DNA of 64,000 nt, from positions 26,376,859 through 26,440,858 of the forward strand of contig JASEVX010000007.1 in NCBI GenBank assembly GCA_031761405.1, read 5' to 3'. The notes below the pieces were generated by a model. It ran no database searches and was not told where the DNA came from. It was given only the letters and a program-made list of their open reading frames with translations. Position numbers and translations under genes: made by a program. This DNA is from Serripes groenlandicus. Its lineage: Eukaryota; Mollusca; Bivalvia; Cardiida; Cardiidae. This document shows, one piece after another, positions 1 to 12,634 of the stretch (positions are counted from its first letter, which is position 1; each line of letters starts with the position of its first letter).

Positions 1-165
1 AGACAACCTTTGAAAAACATTGTGGCAACAGGAGTTATGGCACATAATGAGGAATTCTTCCATTCGGCACAACGTTTTGAACTCCTTTCAATCATTGATC
101 TTCCTGTTTAATATATTTATTCAAAGGCGTCTGCTGTTGATTCATTGTATGTGGGAAAGGGTTAA
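1..165. mobile_element. TTAA MITE, subfamily B, cut by window start
   Basis: It has the AACATTGTGGCAACAGGAG middle and the right end TATGTGGGAAAGGGTTAA. Confidence 0.7.
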
Positions 166-617
166 ATTATACGACACCATATAGAAAACTCAGATATGTC
201 CAATAATGTTTTAAATGGAAGTTGATATCATTATTACTGAGACCTAAGTTACAACATGAGTATTCGTGTTCTTGTTGTAATAACCGCGATCTACAATAAT
301 GTATTTGCAAGCAGTGTTGGCTAAAGCCATCTTGCAGCCTTATATGGGTTTCCATTGTATTGTATGATTTACACTTATGAATGTAACGTCTTTTCAAACT
401 GAATGTCTCCTTTACACTAAATAAGCGAAAAGTATTTTTATTAGAACTAAGTTTGAGACCTAAATCTGTAAACATGAATTGATATAAGAACCTCATAGTT
501 GGAACTTCAACAGTCCATGGTGTAGGATAAGTCAGATTTCATTTTCTACTGAAAACAACGTGATACAAGGCAATTTTTGTCTGGCAATATTTTCAAAATT
601 CAAGTGCTTCAGTGTCG

Positions 618-861
618 TCAAAATTCGTCTAGATCAGGAACTTTTTCCATACCTCTAAAAGACGTGATAAGTATTTTGAACCCGTCGTAAGCCAGGGTTG
701 GTTTCCCCTGATAGTCCAGCTTGAGCCTGTGACCCGTGGACTGATAGTCATCCAGTCGACCATTGACACCGTTATGATAAGAGTCAAACAGTCCGTACAG
801 TCCCTGTGATGGGGTCAGTCGGACATCCTCGCCGTTTATCCTGTAGTCGTACACGTGGAGT
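618..861 (-). CDS. CUB-like gene, terminal coding exon
   Basis: It is 80 codons plus TGA. It begins LHVYDYRINGEDVRLTPSQG and ends MEKVPDLDEF. The acceptor has a good pyrimidine tract (CCTTCCTTTTTTCAG). An AATAAA on the minus strand at 437-442 could be the polyadenylation signal. Confidence 0.6.
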
Positions 862-3800
862 CTGAAAAAAGGAAGGAATAATTAGGCGTTGCGCTACGTA
901 AACAAACATTGAAATAATGTGTACACGTGTAGAAAAAGATCTGCCAGGGATCCAAATAGATACTTCTTAAAACCATATATGACTAATTGGCTAACAGTGT
1001 AGAACCCTATCAGACTGTGCTTATCCGCAGGCTTGTCTGGTTCTAACCTGTTCGCAAATGTAACAGGTTAACAATTTGTGAAATTATTAAAGGGGGTAGC
1101 TAAACCATATAATAGTAATTAGATTAGTTCATATTAGCGAACAATCCCATTTGCGAAGTTTTCTTCTTTTTGTCGTGTTTATAAGTTCGAAAAATGTTCA
1201 TCTCAATAAAGGAATGGTTTCGTATTAGCTTCGTCAGACGTAATCGTGTCTTTTTGTTTAAGGAAGATGCAAATTGTTGAAAGCTATGACGAGTCAGTGC
1301 ATACACACAGCCATGATGAGCGATTTCTAACCTTCCCACATTGTCTAATTCTGTATCAAAATACTACATTCAACGTTAAAGACGTTTTATACTTCTATGT
1401 TTATATCTTTGAGTGCAAAAAGGGTTAAACGAAGAGATTCATTTACTACTTTAGTAGAACAGGCGCTCTGCGAAAAACAGTCGTAATGCGTTTGCGGCCA
1501 GTGTATATCTACGCAGTCTGATCTGGCCCTGCACTGTTCGCAAATTAGCCATAGAAGGTTTAAAGAAACTTCAGTTAAGCCGTATCCTTGAGCCAGGAAG
1601 TTCAAGCACGTGAGTAATATGGACGTCAATGTTGGTTTTCCTGAAGCTCCGCTTAATTAGGTATGTTATATCCTCACATGGAGTCAAAAACTATTCTAAA
1701 TAGAAAATTGACATTTTAATGAATTTTCGGACGAAGCCTATGATTATACGTCTTATTGACATGAATCGATCCAACCAATATTTCCAATAAGCTACCCTTC
1801 ATCCTCAAAAAGATAACGTTGACGCATCTTCATCAGGCAACTTATGAAAACAATATACTATAGAAAAAGGAGACATTTTTCAAAATGAGAATCCCTCTTT
1901 TACAACACAGTGTAAACTCAGTGTTTGAATTATACTTTCAGTTGACAAGCCGCTACCATTCCCATTCCCACACCTAAAATACATATTCGCATGGCAAAAC
2001 GGTTTTAAATAAATGGCGAACAATTAATTGGAACAAGGTTTTGCTGCCTAATTATACACTTCGACCCTGCGTGTCGATTCTTATCCTGTTTTCGTCACAT
2101 ATCATTTTCATTTTGTACTTCGCTCGACTTTTTTTTTTTAAATTGTTTTGGTGTTTCAGTAACTTTATATCTAAGAAGGAATCTTAATTCTAAATATGTA
2201 ATCTTTTCTTTCATTACATGTGTTTACATTCGTGCAAATTCCAACCACTCTATTTGCGACATGTGAAGATAAAGCCTGATTTGTGAACCAGTAAACACGG
2301 TTTTGTCAAACGCGTTATGCAAAACTCCACCAACCATATTGCAAACAAAGCCAGACAGTACAGATGTGCAGGCACACCTAGATCGATATTATCATCAAAT
2401 ACGTCTATGAGCAAGAGGACTGGATAAGAGGGAGTGAACAGGTCTTTTCCCCACACTATTTCTCGTATTACTCAACAAAATCCTATGTTGTGACTATTCA
2501 AAAGAATCGTCTCACTGAGACGATTCTTTTGAGTACTCACAACATAGGGTTTGAGTGTCAAATAAGGATTTTAGAACATCAAAAATGCCCCTTATCTATA
2601 GCTCTGGACCGTATGCAACTTAACCTGTCCTAATATCTGGTGGCGATAAATACCGTCAGACGTTCTAAAGAGGTGTTGTTCTTTAGAGGTTAAATTTTCC
2701 CCTAGTTGAATAGCATTTTGACGCGTCTGAATACAGGCAACTTTGGAAAACATTGTGAGAAAACGGGAAATTATTCGTCAGGAGTATACCTGCTTTCCCA
2801 CAAAGTTATCGACTCCATGAGGAATATAAATAACCGTCTTCTGTCCATTTATTTTTTCACTGATGGTAGGTCATACCTTGCGACATGGTTACTGATGTAT
2901 ACTAAGTGACGTTTTTTAATGCTAATTTTATCAGACGTATTCAATTTGGAACAGTCCAGACTATAATATACGATAACAGCTCTTTGCCCCCGGTAGACTC
3001 ATTCTGGTGCGATCATTTGACAAATTGTTAGAAAGAGAGAAAATGCTCATTTTGAGAAATTTCACCTTTTCCAAAAATGTTTTCAACGTTTAACCAAAAT
3101 TATCATTCAAATTTACAATATGTTTCAAAGCCTTGATCTACAGCAGACGACTTTTGAAAATGTCATAATGAAAAAATTCTCCTTTTGCCACAATGTTTTC
3201 AACTCTATTTATAAATTATACGTTTACTTATAGAGAATTCTTTATTTCCTCCTATTTTTTTTCAAAAGTCGTCTGCTGTAGATGTGATGTATAGGGTTAT
3301 TTTTGGACCCTACAAAGGCATACAAATAGGTAAAATCTATATTGAAAAGATGTATCGTCAAAAGAGTTATCGTTCAAAGTTAAATACCGTTTATGTCGGA
3401 TTTTTGAAAACCGCATAATTATATTTACCCCTATTTAACTAAAATACTTACCATACAAATCTATCATTGCTTTTCATCGATTAAAACCTTTTCCCTGATT
3501 GAACAGACTGTTCACGCTTCGGTGCAAATATTTATAGCTATTTATATCAATAACTCATTCTGCATTCATAAACAAACCCACTTTATGCTGGACTGAAGCA
3601 TATGAAATTATGTTACTTTAAAATTAAAAAAAAAGTCCTTTTAAATTGAAAAATAATATGCATTATAAATATTGAGTCTTTTAAAACTAGTGCAGCTGTA
3701 TATGAACTTATAACTGTGGGAAAAGGAGGGGGGGGGGGGGGGGGGATGAGCCCGTCCATGGGAAAAAGTACACGTTAGCTTTTATCATCTGTGTAGAACC

Positions 3801-6576
3801 AGATCAGCACGTGTTTCCGTACAGTATGATCAAGATCTACACTATTCATACATTACTTACACAACCATACTAGAAGCTTCTATCAACTTGTGTAGATTCT
3901 GATTACACTGCTACGCAGGGGGGATCTGAACCTACACCGTTCAGAAATGCCAACTTGTACCTTTTCCGACGGACGGGCTCAATGCCACTGATCTTAACTG
4001 GAGAATATCCATACTGTTCCTGTACTAGTTGATCGTAAAGTTATAATGATAACATTTCCCATAGCGTTTATGTTGAGTTACTTGCCCTCATGCAATAAGT
4101 CTGCTCAGACGACTTTGAAAACATGGAGGCATAAACTAAGGTGACTATATATATTTTAGCTAAAATTGAAAATACAATTATTGAATATAGTTGAAATATT
4201 TTGGCAAAAAGGAGAAATTGCTCAATTGGGTTTAAATAACTCGTGTTCACTACGAAGGATAGCTTTATCAATTCCCACTTACAGCTCATATGTAGCAGAC
4301 ACGTTTCAAAATAAGGCAAACTTTGAAAAAGATCAATACATGAAAATTTGATTATTGAAAAGTTTTAAAATTATCGTTCGAAAGGGGGAAATTGCTCATG
4401 ATGAGCATGTTCTCTGTTTGCCACAATGCTTTCGAACGAAGCCAGCTGCAGTTCAGTATAAATGTGTATGCATATGACCAAGATTTAAAAGAGTTTTTCT
4501 TGAAATCATATCAGTTCACATCTTACATCATTTTTAAACAACTTTGTTAATAGATTTCATGAAGAAGAGATCGATTTGACCCTTTTCAATGGTTAAACGT
4601 TTTATGTAGTCTTTTAACGGTTTGCATTATCAAACATAACTTGTTGGTGCTATCTTATAATAACATTGCATGTTAGTCAGTCACACGTATGTTACTCTTC
4701 TCCAACACTCAGATGAAACCAGACAAAGTAAATACAAAATAACTGTAGACCTACACATGCATTAATCTTGGTCATAGCATACAGGAGGCCGTTTTATCAG
4801 AGGTCCTAAACCCGGTCTTATAGTGAGAACCATATTGAAAAAACGGACCCCAGGTTTTCAGTTGTTTGAATTGTGTGTTACGCCACTTTCAACAATATGT
4901 ATGTAACACAGTGTTTCCTAGGTGTATTACCATTAACTCTTTCAGCGCCGAATAGTTTAAAGTAGACTCTTCCATGTTTTAAGTCGGGCGTCTCCATTTC
5001 CCATGTTATAAAAGTTTGGACTATTTTGAAAGATAAAAGTCAAACAATACTGATTTCAGGTGAGACAGCTCGTTACGAGCTGACTCACCTGAATCAGTAT
5101 TGTTTGCAAAAACCTCAATATTGACTTTGGCGCTGAAAGATTTAACGCCGCTATATATATCAGTATACCCGTGCAACTGGGAGAGAGGGAAGAATTCGAT
5201 CATAACGAGTAATCGTTTCCGAAATGTTGTATAGTTTGTCTTAACCCTTTCCCTCATACGACAATTCTGCAACAGACGACTTTGAACGTATTTTGTCAAA
5301 ACATAGAAAATCTCCATAATTGAATGGATAATCTATGACAAAAAGTGGAAAACATTGTGGCAAAAGGAGAAATTGCACGTTTTGTGCAATTTCTTCTTTT
5401 GTTACTATGTTTTCAAAAACCGTCTGCTGCAGAGGCGTCCGAAAGCGTCTATATGAGGGAAAGGGTTAAGTTCAGGCAAATCATCGTGCTAATAGTATTC
5501 ATGGTCTCGTTATATTATCGCCGATCATGTATTACAACATCATAAATGTCACAGAGACGGTATGATTTAGCACGAAAAGACCGCGTATTAACCCTTTCCC
5601 ACGTACAATAAATCTGAAGCAGACGACTTCCAAAATGTGTGGTTAAAATCGTGCTAAACCACTATAAATAAAAGTTTAATTATTGGATCGTGTTGATAAC
5701 ATTGTGACACAAGGTGAAATTTCTCATTATGCTTAATTTTCTCCTCTTTCCACAATGTTTTTAAATATCGTCTGCTTCAGGGGCGTCAACACGCGTTTAC
5801 ATGAACGAATGTGTCAAGGGTATTATAAACCGGTGCCATATTCGGCCTGCTATAAACCAGTACCAGACGGTTTTATTTGTCAAATTTGTTTACAATAAAT
5901 TAGTACTCGTGTCAAGATGTTTTGGTCTGCATGAAATAGTGTGTGATCATATAAAATAATATTCCCTTCGGAGATTTCTATTGGTATCCCAGCCTTTTCC
6001 TTGAAGGATGCAAATATAATATTTATTATTAAGAAAAATCAGAGAAATACGAAAAATGTTCCCTGGAATTGACATGAAAAACAGAAATTTAAAAGTCGAC
6101 TTTCGTAAACTTGAAATCAGGGGGAACCCAGATCAGCCACCAAATCCTATAAGTCTGCCAAAGGTTTGGACAGTTCTGAACTTAGTCATTCACACAGTAT
6201 AAAACGAACCAGAATGTGCATTAAATGTTTGATCTAAGTCGACACTATTTTTTTTTTTTTTTTAGATCTATGACAGTTAGAATTCCAGAGTCGGACTGTA
6301 CACCCGAACTAAATGTAGATCGAGATATTGCGATTTACATTTACCTGTCGACTTCCTTCTCGTCGTACGAGATCTCGAGAGACAGGAAATGTATGAGGAT
6401 TCTGCGCGACGGAAGTGTAACGATGTTGACGTCACACGCCAGATGGTCTTTGCCTGGTCGGTCCTCCAGTACTCGACTGGTTAGTTCCAGTATCAGGGAA
6501 TCATTGACCTCGATCGGACGGTGGCTGTAGAAATAGTTCGTCATGTAACCATGTTGAATGATTCCCGTGCAAACAT
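618..6576 (-). CDS. 3' part of a CUB-domain-like gene (two coding exons)
   Basis: Two minus-strand exons, 6576-6345 (232 nt) and 861-618 (244 nt, stop TGA at 618-620), join in phase through an Arg codon (AG|A) with donor GTAAAT and acceptor TTTTTCAG. Together they encode about 157 residues. The joined region reads ACDVNIVTLPSRRILIHF, then LEISYDEKEVDRLHVYDY, and later STGHRLKLDYQGKP and AYDGFKILITSF. This fits the second half of a CUB domain: Cys, I.V, hydrophobic strand, acidic patch, L.VYD, SG..L.L.F, GF...I. Only two cysteines are visible, so the second CUB disulphide would be absent. CUB domains are normally extracellular, but no signal-peptide exon was found. The function is unknown. Confidence 0.6.
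1455..1660. mobile_element. family K repeat
   Basis: TACGCAGTCTGATCTGGCCC, CATAGAAGGTTTAAAGAAAC and GACGTCAATGTTGGTTTTCC occur in the same order as in the copy at 14775. Confidence 0.55.
2425..2630. mobile_element. family C hairpin MITE
   Basis: The near-perfect hairpin at 2482-2548 has arms CCTATGTTGTGACTATTC / GAGTACTCACAACATAGG around AAGAATCGTCTCA-TGAGACGATTCTT. The outer region is ACCTGTTC...TGCCCCTTATC. Confidence 0.7.
3020..3295. mobile_element. two decayed TTAA MITE pieces
   Basis: TGCTCATTTTGAGAAATTTC at 3041 is one core. CAGCAGACGACTTTTGAAAA at 3141 paired with TTTTCAAAAGTCGTCTGCTG at about 3260 is a second, better piece. Confidence 0.5.
3728..3745. repeat. poly-G run of 18
   Basis: A G tract directly left of the family L element at 3746. 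Confidence 0.9.
3746..3981. mobile_element. family L MITE
   Basis: GAGCCCGTCCATGGGAAAAA at left; CTTTTCCGACGGACGGGCTC at right; inner GTGTAGAACCAGATCAGC and ATGATCAAGATCTACAC. The left end abuts an 18-G run. Confidence 0.72.
4366..4440. mobile_element. TTAA MITE core fragment
   Basis: ATTGCTCATGATGAGCATGT core with matching arms TTATCGTTCGAAAG and CTTTCGAACGAA. Confidence 0.45.
4933..5145. mobile_element. family E TTAA MITE
   Basis: TTAACTCTTTCAGCGCCGAA at left; GGCGCTGAAAGATTTAA at right. The perfect central hairpin is CAGGTGAGACAGCTCGTTAC paired with AGCTGACTCACCTG. The termini differ from subfamilies A and B, but the TTAA flank is the same. Confidence 0.8.
5241..5469 (+). mobile_element. 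TTAA MITE, subfamily A
   Basis: Reference copy. TTAACCCTTTCCCTCATA at the left and TATGAGGGAAAGGGTTAA at the right. A second inverted repeat, CTGCAGAAGACG-type CTGCAACAGACGACTTT here against CCGTCTGCTGCAG, lies inside. The central hairpin is AATTGCACGTTTTGTGCAATT. It has no coding capacity. The TTAA target and CCCTTT terminus suggest mobilisation by a piggyBac-like transposase. Confidence 0.85.
5588..5828. mobile_element. TTAA MITE, subfamily B, diverged right end
   Basis: Left TTAACCCTTTCCCACGTA. The right end has decayed to GAATGTGTCAAGGGTATTATAA. Confidence 0.65.
6345..6576 (-). CDS. CUB-like gene, penultimate coding exon
   Basis: The acceptor is TATTTCAG and the donor CAG|GTAAAT. The first two bases complete a codon from an unseen upstream exon. 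The reading frame then gives VCTGIIQHGYMTNYFYSHRP and continues open for 76 codons. GC content is higher than the flanks, and no stop occurs in this frame. Confidence 0.6.
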
Positions 6577-6602
6577 CTGAAATACATAATAAACATCAAC
6601 AT

Positions 6603-6817
6603 TAACACTAACGCATTTTGACGTAATAGCAGCAGACGACTTTTGAAAACATTGTGGCAAAAGGGGAAATTGCTCATGATGAGCAATTTCTCCTTTGGCC
6701 ACAATGTTTTCAACTTTAATTAACAATTAAGCTTTCTTTTATGGAGATTGTTCAGGTTTTTGTCACTATGATTTCAAAGTCGTCTGCTGCAGATATGTTG
6801 TATGTGTGAAAGGGTCA
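6603..6817. mobile_element. TTAA MITE, subfamily B, next to a CUB-gene exon
   Basis: Core TTGCTCATGATGAGCAA; right end TATGTGTGAAAGGGTCAAAC. It begins about 27 bp from the 6345-6576 exon acceptor. Confidence 0.75.
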
Positions 6818-7254
6818 AACATTTATAAATATGATCGTTTGGGAACAGCCCTGAAACATTTGAAAGTCTAGATCGGTTTTAGGTTTAGCGATGCGGTTCA
6901 AAATAGTTCCAATATTCATGGGTTAATTAAACAGAAATATCGTATAAATATTATGTAATAATTGATCAAACACAAAATCATTCGATTTCTTAATATTGCT
7001 TATTGAAATTCATTTGATGACGATCAAGTTAATTCATTGTTGACTAAAGAGGGTTCGAGAGGGTGGACACACACTTATCGATAAAGATAAATATTGAATA
7101 AATCGGCTAATTCAATCCATCAGTTCAAATATACCCTAACGAGCATGCGACGCTTTACTTTTTCATTTTCGTATTCCATATTTAAATTGGAAAATGCTTT
7201 GAATGTGCACGAACGGCTACACAAAATGTTGTTTATTCCAACCAATTGTATTAA

Positions 7255-7468
7255 TTAACCCTTACCCTCATACGACAATTCTGAAGCAGACGATTTTGAA
7301 CGTATTTTGTCAAAACATAGAAAATCTCCATAATTGAATGAATTGAAACGACAAAAAGTGGAAAACATTGTTGCACGTTTTGTGCAATTTCTTCTTTTGT
7401 CACTATGTTTTGAAAAAGCCGTCTGCTGCAGAGGCGTCAGAAAGCGTCTATATGAGGGAAAGGGTTAA
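7255..7468 (+). mobile_element. TTAA MITE, subfamily A, small internal deletion
   Basis: Both termini and TTAA are intact. The left arm of the central hairpin lacks the GGCAAAAGGAGAAA segment. Confidence 0.8.
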
Positions 7469-7772
7469 AGGGGCGGGTCGTCTTTGGCATGTCTCATTTA
7501 ACTAAGTAACATGAATGAAATAATCAAAAATCGCATCATAAAAGGAAACAGCACAGTAGTAAAAGCCTTGTGATTTCAGAGATAGACAATGAATGATACA
7601 GTATTTTAATTGAGTTCTGTTCCAACGGCAACGCATATGCGCTTTTCAATAAAATCCAAATCATGTCATGAAACAGTTTGGTTATAGAAGTGATTGTCAC
7701 AAGGGAGAATGGAAATGGAAAAGCATTGTAAACAATATTTTCTTCAATAATTAAAAGTGAAACGTTCACGTT

Positions 7773-7999
7773 TAACCCTATACATCATATAGACGCTATC
7801 TGAGGCCTCTGCAGCAGACGACTTTTGAAAACATTGTGACAAAAGGAAACAATGCTCAAAACGAGCAATTTCTCCTTTTTCCACAATGTTTTAACTTTTA
7901 CAATAATTAAATCTTCATTTAAAGAGACTTTCTGTGTTTTTGCCAAGATGCTTTCAAAGTCATCTGCTACATATTTGCTGAATGTGGGGAAGGGCTAAA
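7773..7999. mobile_element. TTAA MITE, subfamily B
   Basis: Left TTAACCCTATACATCATATA; right AATGTGGGGAAGGGCTAAA. Confidence 0.7.
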
Positions 8000-8439
8000 A
8001 GTGCACAGGTTACATCAAATCTAAAATTGTAATGACATGTTTAATGTTCCAACATACCCCTCGCTCATGCTGTGCAACAATTTATAACTAATTCAATTTG
8101 AACGTTTTCAAATTAAGAAGTGATTCGTGCATATTACTTCTTATAAAATGTCACTTCACATAAGTATGTAATGAGCCTCGACGATGTTAAATACGCCTTC
8201 GTATATTTGCAACCAATATTGATCCAGCAGAGCCAACACATTTCAACAGTCAGATCGTGGAACCTAGACTCCCTTTTAGAAGAGTGTTTGGTGTACCGAT
8301 AGCTCAATTGCGAACAGTGCAGAACCTGATCAGACGGTGTGGTCAGATCTCGTTCAAGGCTGGTCGCAGCTGCTCGAATTTATTTGTTTATGCGTTGCAG
8401 TTCATATATCTAAAGGAACACACGCTTATAGAAGATAGA

Positions 8440-8515
8440 GAGACAGCCTCAGTCGGGTAGTGGTATATAGCCCGGCCTCGGATGCGGGAGGTCAATGGTT
8501 CGATATTTATTAAAA
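8440..8515 (+). mobile_element. degenerate tRNA-like SINE head
   Basis: GTCGGGTAGTGGTATATAGC followed by TCAATGGTTCGATATT resembles boxes A and B at tRNA spacing. No conserved body was seen. Confidence 0.3.
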
Positions 8516-8609
8516 GAAGTTGTACATGACAACATTTTTATTCTCAAAATTGCCAAAAAATGACTCGAAGTCCAGAAATCTTACGTCGAGGTGTTAAATT
8601 ATTGGCACG

Positions 8610-8856
8610 TTAATCCTGCTACCACATACAACATATCTGCAGCAGACTACTTTGAAAATATCTAGCCGAAAATAGATTTTTGAAAACATTGTTTGAAAAG
8701 GAAAATACTTGTTATGAGAAATGCCCCCTTCTCAAACAAATCTTTCAAAATTAAGGTAAATGGTTACCGGACATGGGAAATTGCGCATTACCCTCACTTT
8801 CACCTTTAGTCACAATGTTTTAAAAGTCGTCTGCTGTAGAAGCGTCAGAAAGCGAA
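8610..8856. mobile_element. TTAA MITE, subfamily B, diverged
   Basis: CCACATACAACATATCTGCA at left; GTCGTCTGCTGTAGAAGCGT at right. Confidence 0.6.
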
Positions 8857-9149
8857 AAGTGTTCATGTTATTTCTCTTTTTATACTAAAGAGTAGATTCA
8901 GAATGAAGACGTTAAGGTCTTATTTGTATGATGTAACATCCGCGAAAGGGTCGGCTTAAATATGTAAATAAACATGTTTAAACCTGTGGCAATTAATTGC
9001 TGCAAAAGCGCTAAAAGTCCGATGTTAAAGGGACAAACTGCGCTAGTAGATTTGATAACCGTTTTAAGCATTTTGAGCAATTTCTACTTTTCCAAAGATA
9101 TTTTCAACTCTTAACCAAAATTACCACTCAGATTGTCCATATGTTACAA

Positions 9150-9377
9150 AGCCTTTGTCCCTTTCCCTCTTACGACAAATCTGCAGCAGACGAATCTGAA
9201 AACATATCCGAAAAAAATAGAAACTCCCTTTAAATGAACGTGTCATAATTCAATAGAGTTGAAAACATGGTAACAAAAGGAGAAATTGCTCGTGTTTTTT
9301 TGCAATTTCGCCATGTTTTCAAAACGCTATCTGTTGCAGAGGCGTCAGAAAGCGTCTTTATGAGGGAAATAGTTAAC
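9150..9377 (+). mobile_element. TTAA MITE, A-like, diverged
   Basis: Left CCCTTTCCCTCTTACGAC without TTAA; right TATGAGGGAAATAGTTAA. Confidence 0.65.
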
Positions 9378-9599
9378 TCTTATGTTTTCGGAGCAGGAGT
9401 CTCTTAAAAGTACCAGGTAAACAAATACAATAATAAGGGTGTACATTTGCATTTTACAATCATTATTAATAGGTCTACCTTTAGGGGTAGATTGGTGATA
9501 TCACCTGTATATGTATTTTTTATGATCACTCGGGGCCCTTTGATTACGTATATTCATACAGCTATATCTCCTGTCCTTTCATGTTAATCCTTATTTTCT

Positions 9600-9825
9600 T
9601 CATTTACCCCACATATTATTTATTTGCAGCAGACGACTTTGAAAACATCTGGGGAGAAATAAGGAAAAACCTCTATAATTAAAAGTTCAATTATTGAATA
9701 GAGTTGAAAACATTGTGAAAAAAGATGTGCTCATTATGAGCAATTTCTCCTTTTGTCACGAAGTTATCAAAACGTGTCTGCTTCAGATGCATTAAAATGC
9801 GTCTTCAAGTGAGAAAGGGTAACAT
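9600..9825. mobile_element. TTAA MITE, subfamily B
   Basis: CACATATTATTTATTTGCAG at left, TGCTCATTATGAGCA core, GTGAGAAAGGGTAA at right. Confidence 0.65.
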
Positions 9826-10149
9826 TATTGGAATTTCTAACTCTGATTTCGGCTTAGTTCATTTCTTTCACATCGGATTGTTTGATGGCATGAAAGGGAC
9901 TGTGCACAGCTTTGTACGCTCCTATAGTTCTGGTTAAAAATTAAGCAATTTCTCTCATACAGCATTGTCTCAGCTAAAATTATCTTCTAATGTTCTAGAC
10001 CGTCGATATATTGTTTCCCTAAGATGGTTAAACCCTTTCCCACACATGTGGAAGAATTATTTCACCCGGCATTTGCCAATGGGGTAAATTTACCATATGG
10101 CAATAAAGAGGAGTCGTAATTTTAACGCGCTATAACGCTTTTATCAATG

Positions 10150-10445
10150 AAGTTATCCCTTAGGTGCAAACGGCTTCACAATATATAAGTGTCTATCTTT
10201 AACATGCATCTTTTATTTTTCAAGAAAACGATGATTTAGATTGTCTTTTTTTAGGTTGATTCAAAGTTGTCAATTTCATATAAACAAAGAACAAAATAAA
10301 AGTACCCCTTCACTAATAATCGATGTATATCAAATGTTATTTTACATATTTCTTAGGTGCAAACGGTCTCGAATAAAACACTTCTTCATCTACAAGGAAA
10401 TCTTTATTTCATTAAAATATATTTAGATTCAGATTGTCTTTTTTA
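10150..10445. repeat. diverged direct duplication, spacing about 190 bp
   Basis: CTTAGGTGCAAACGG starts a block at about 10160 and again at about 10352; both blocks end in TTTAGATTGTC / TCAGATTGTC plus TTTTTT. Confidence 0.6.
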
Positions 10446-10659
10446 AAGATATATTTGTAACTTCATGGTTTTAAATGTATTCGTGATAGTTCGGAAATGC
10501 TTCCGATTCGATCCGAAGTTTTATGACCCTCATAAAGTAAATTTGTTTAAGGGGTCTGAATCCGAATGATCTTATACACGATTCTCACACGGTAATCTTC
10601 AATGTTGAACAACTTAGTTAGGTTTTCCATGAAGTCTTTGTGGCATAAAAAAGAACTAT

Positions 10660-10875
10660 TTTCAAACTTTTGACAGAAAATATAATTGCGTGCAAAGGAG
10701 AAATTGCTCATAATAAGCAATTTCTCCTTTTTCCAAAATGTTTTTTTTTTCAACTTTTTGTTAACATCTGACAAAAGTATAGCAACAGTTTGAATAGTTT
10801 TAATAATTGTTGACAGAAGATAGTATTGCATGAACAGGAGTAATTGCTAATTATGAGCAATCTCTTCTCCCTAAA
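10660..10875. mobile_element. TTAA MITE core, degraded
   Basis: TTGCTCATAATAAGCAA core at about 10703 and a second GCTAATTATGAGC core at about 10847. The termini are lost. Confidence 0.5.
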
Positions 10876-11645
10876 AGATTTCCTTCCGCTTGTTCAACCA
10901 TCTTCACACAGACATGCATGATATATAAAATAACATCGCAAAATGAAAGCAATATTAGAACTTTTGAGTTACATATAAGGTTGTAAACAGTTATATCCAA
11001 CTCCATTTCTTTGAATAATTCACTAAGGTAAATTAATGTACATGTATATACGAAAGAAATGTATTTACAAACAAATCGTTACAATATCAAGAAGATGAAT
11101 TCCCAAAGAAGAAACATTAATCCTCTGCTCTTTTCTCAAATTTACCCGCACCAGAGTGCACTATTATTGAAAATCGCAAGGCCTACACCGAGATTGCAGG
11201 ATGTTCTAAACGATCGCCACTACAGTGCCATCGGCGCTTTGATTTTATAACGGATATGAATATTACTAGTTTATTTGCTGTTTTTCTTTCTTGAATATGA
11301 ATATACTGATGTTATATACTGTATTAGCTCAGATGTAGTTATACGATTCTATACATGATACATTTTCATCTACAAATGTGTTTATGATATATGTGCATAT
11401 CAAGTTTATTTGGAGAGTGTGTCACTAAATTGCGATCTTTATTATTGTAACCATTTAAAGCTTAACCTATCGTTGTCCGAAAGGACTTTTCCCTAGGCGT
11501 TTATTGTTTTATAATTATCTTCACAGCGTGTGATCAATTATCGGTAAATCTCGGAAATCTTACGGAGTTTAACGAATACAAATGCTTTCGAGGACAGACA
11601 GGATTATCGATATTTGATAATTTAACTGATGATCGAAATTCTTGG

Positions 11646-11860
11646 GTATGTTCAATAAATCTGAAACACACGTGTTTGAAAACATTTAAGTAAAATATCG
11701 AAAATATAATGAATGAAAGTATAATCATTGCCAAGAGTTGAAAACGTTGTGGCAAATGAAGAAATTGCTCATTATGAGCAATTTCTCCTTTTGCCAAAGT
11801 GTTTTCAAAAGTCGTCTGCTGCAGATGCGTCAAAAACATCTATAAATGGGAAAGGGTTAA
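11646..11860. mobile_element. TTAA MITE, subfamily B
   Basis: Core TTGCTCATTATGAGCAA; right end ATGGGAAAGGGTTAA. Confidence 0.75.
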
Positions 11861-12382
11861 CATCAGATGATCAAAAAATATCACAGCCTAACGGCTATTT
11901 TTATAATATTATCAACAACAACCTGCGTTAAAGTATAACAAGCTATATATACTATTATCTTGGAACGGAGAGAACAACATTGAAGGAAAGGGAGAATGAT
12001 TTAAAAGTTTTCCTCTTCCCACAATGTCATCAAATGTCTGTAAAATGTCTGTAAAGAGTTACTATGTTCAGCGTCTTGTACTATTCTTTATTGGTTTAAT
12101 ATCATTATAATGAATAGACCCAGAACTAAGGCGTCTTTCATGACGAAAAAAATATATTGAAAAGAATATTGTAATATCCTATTGGGAAACGTCGTTTAGA
12201 AATGAGTCTCGATCGACGGGCATTGGTGAATCAGATTAGCCTGTGCATCTGGACACCTAGATCTGTATATGCACTGTTCCAAATTGGTTGTATGTTTTTT
12301 CAAGAAATGTCTCTGACAAAAAAATATATATATATATTTGAATCAGAATGCATGGACTCGCGGCGATACTTATTTCAATACG

Positions 12383-12610
12383 TTAACCCAGGCTCCACAT
12401 ATAGACGTTATCTGACGCATATTAGCAGATGATATTTGAAAACAGTGTGGTAAAAGAAGAAATTGCTCATAATGAGCAATTTCTTCTTTTGCCACACTGT
12501 TTTCAACTTAGTGCAATAACTTGACCTTTTTATGGACATTTGTCCATATGTTGGCTGCATATTATCAAAGTCGTCTGCTATGAATAAGGTGCGTGTGAGA
12601 AAGGGTTAAA
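12383..12610. mobile_element. TTAA MITE, subfamily B
   Basis: Left TTAACCCAGGCTCCACATAT; core TTGCTCATAATGAGCAA; right GTGTGAGAAAGGGTTAA. Confidence 0.8.
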
Positions 12611-12634
12611 TTGTTGTCGTTATTTTTGTTTCAC

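Noticed and set aside
167..496. 109-codon minus-strand ORF
   Set aside because: No recognisable domain and AT-driven composition; it more likely lies in the 3' flank of the CUB-like gene.
11534..11931. Several 60-100 codon ORFs with FENTLAKGEIAH / ENVVANEEIAHYEQF-type peptides
   Set aside because: The same peptides recur wherever TTAA MITEs occur (also 13263, 33688, 57185, 57262); they are translations of the MITE arms.
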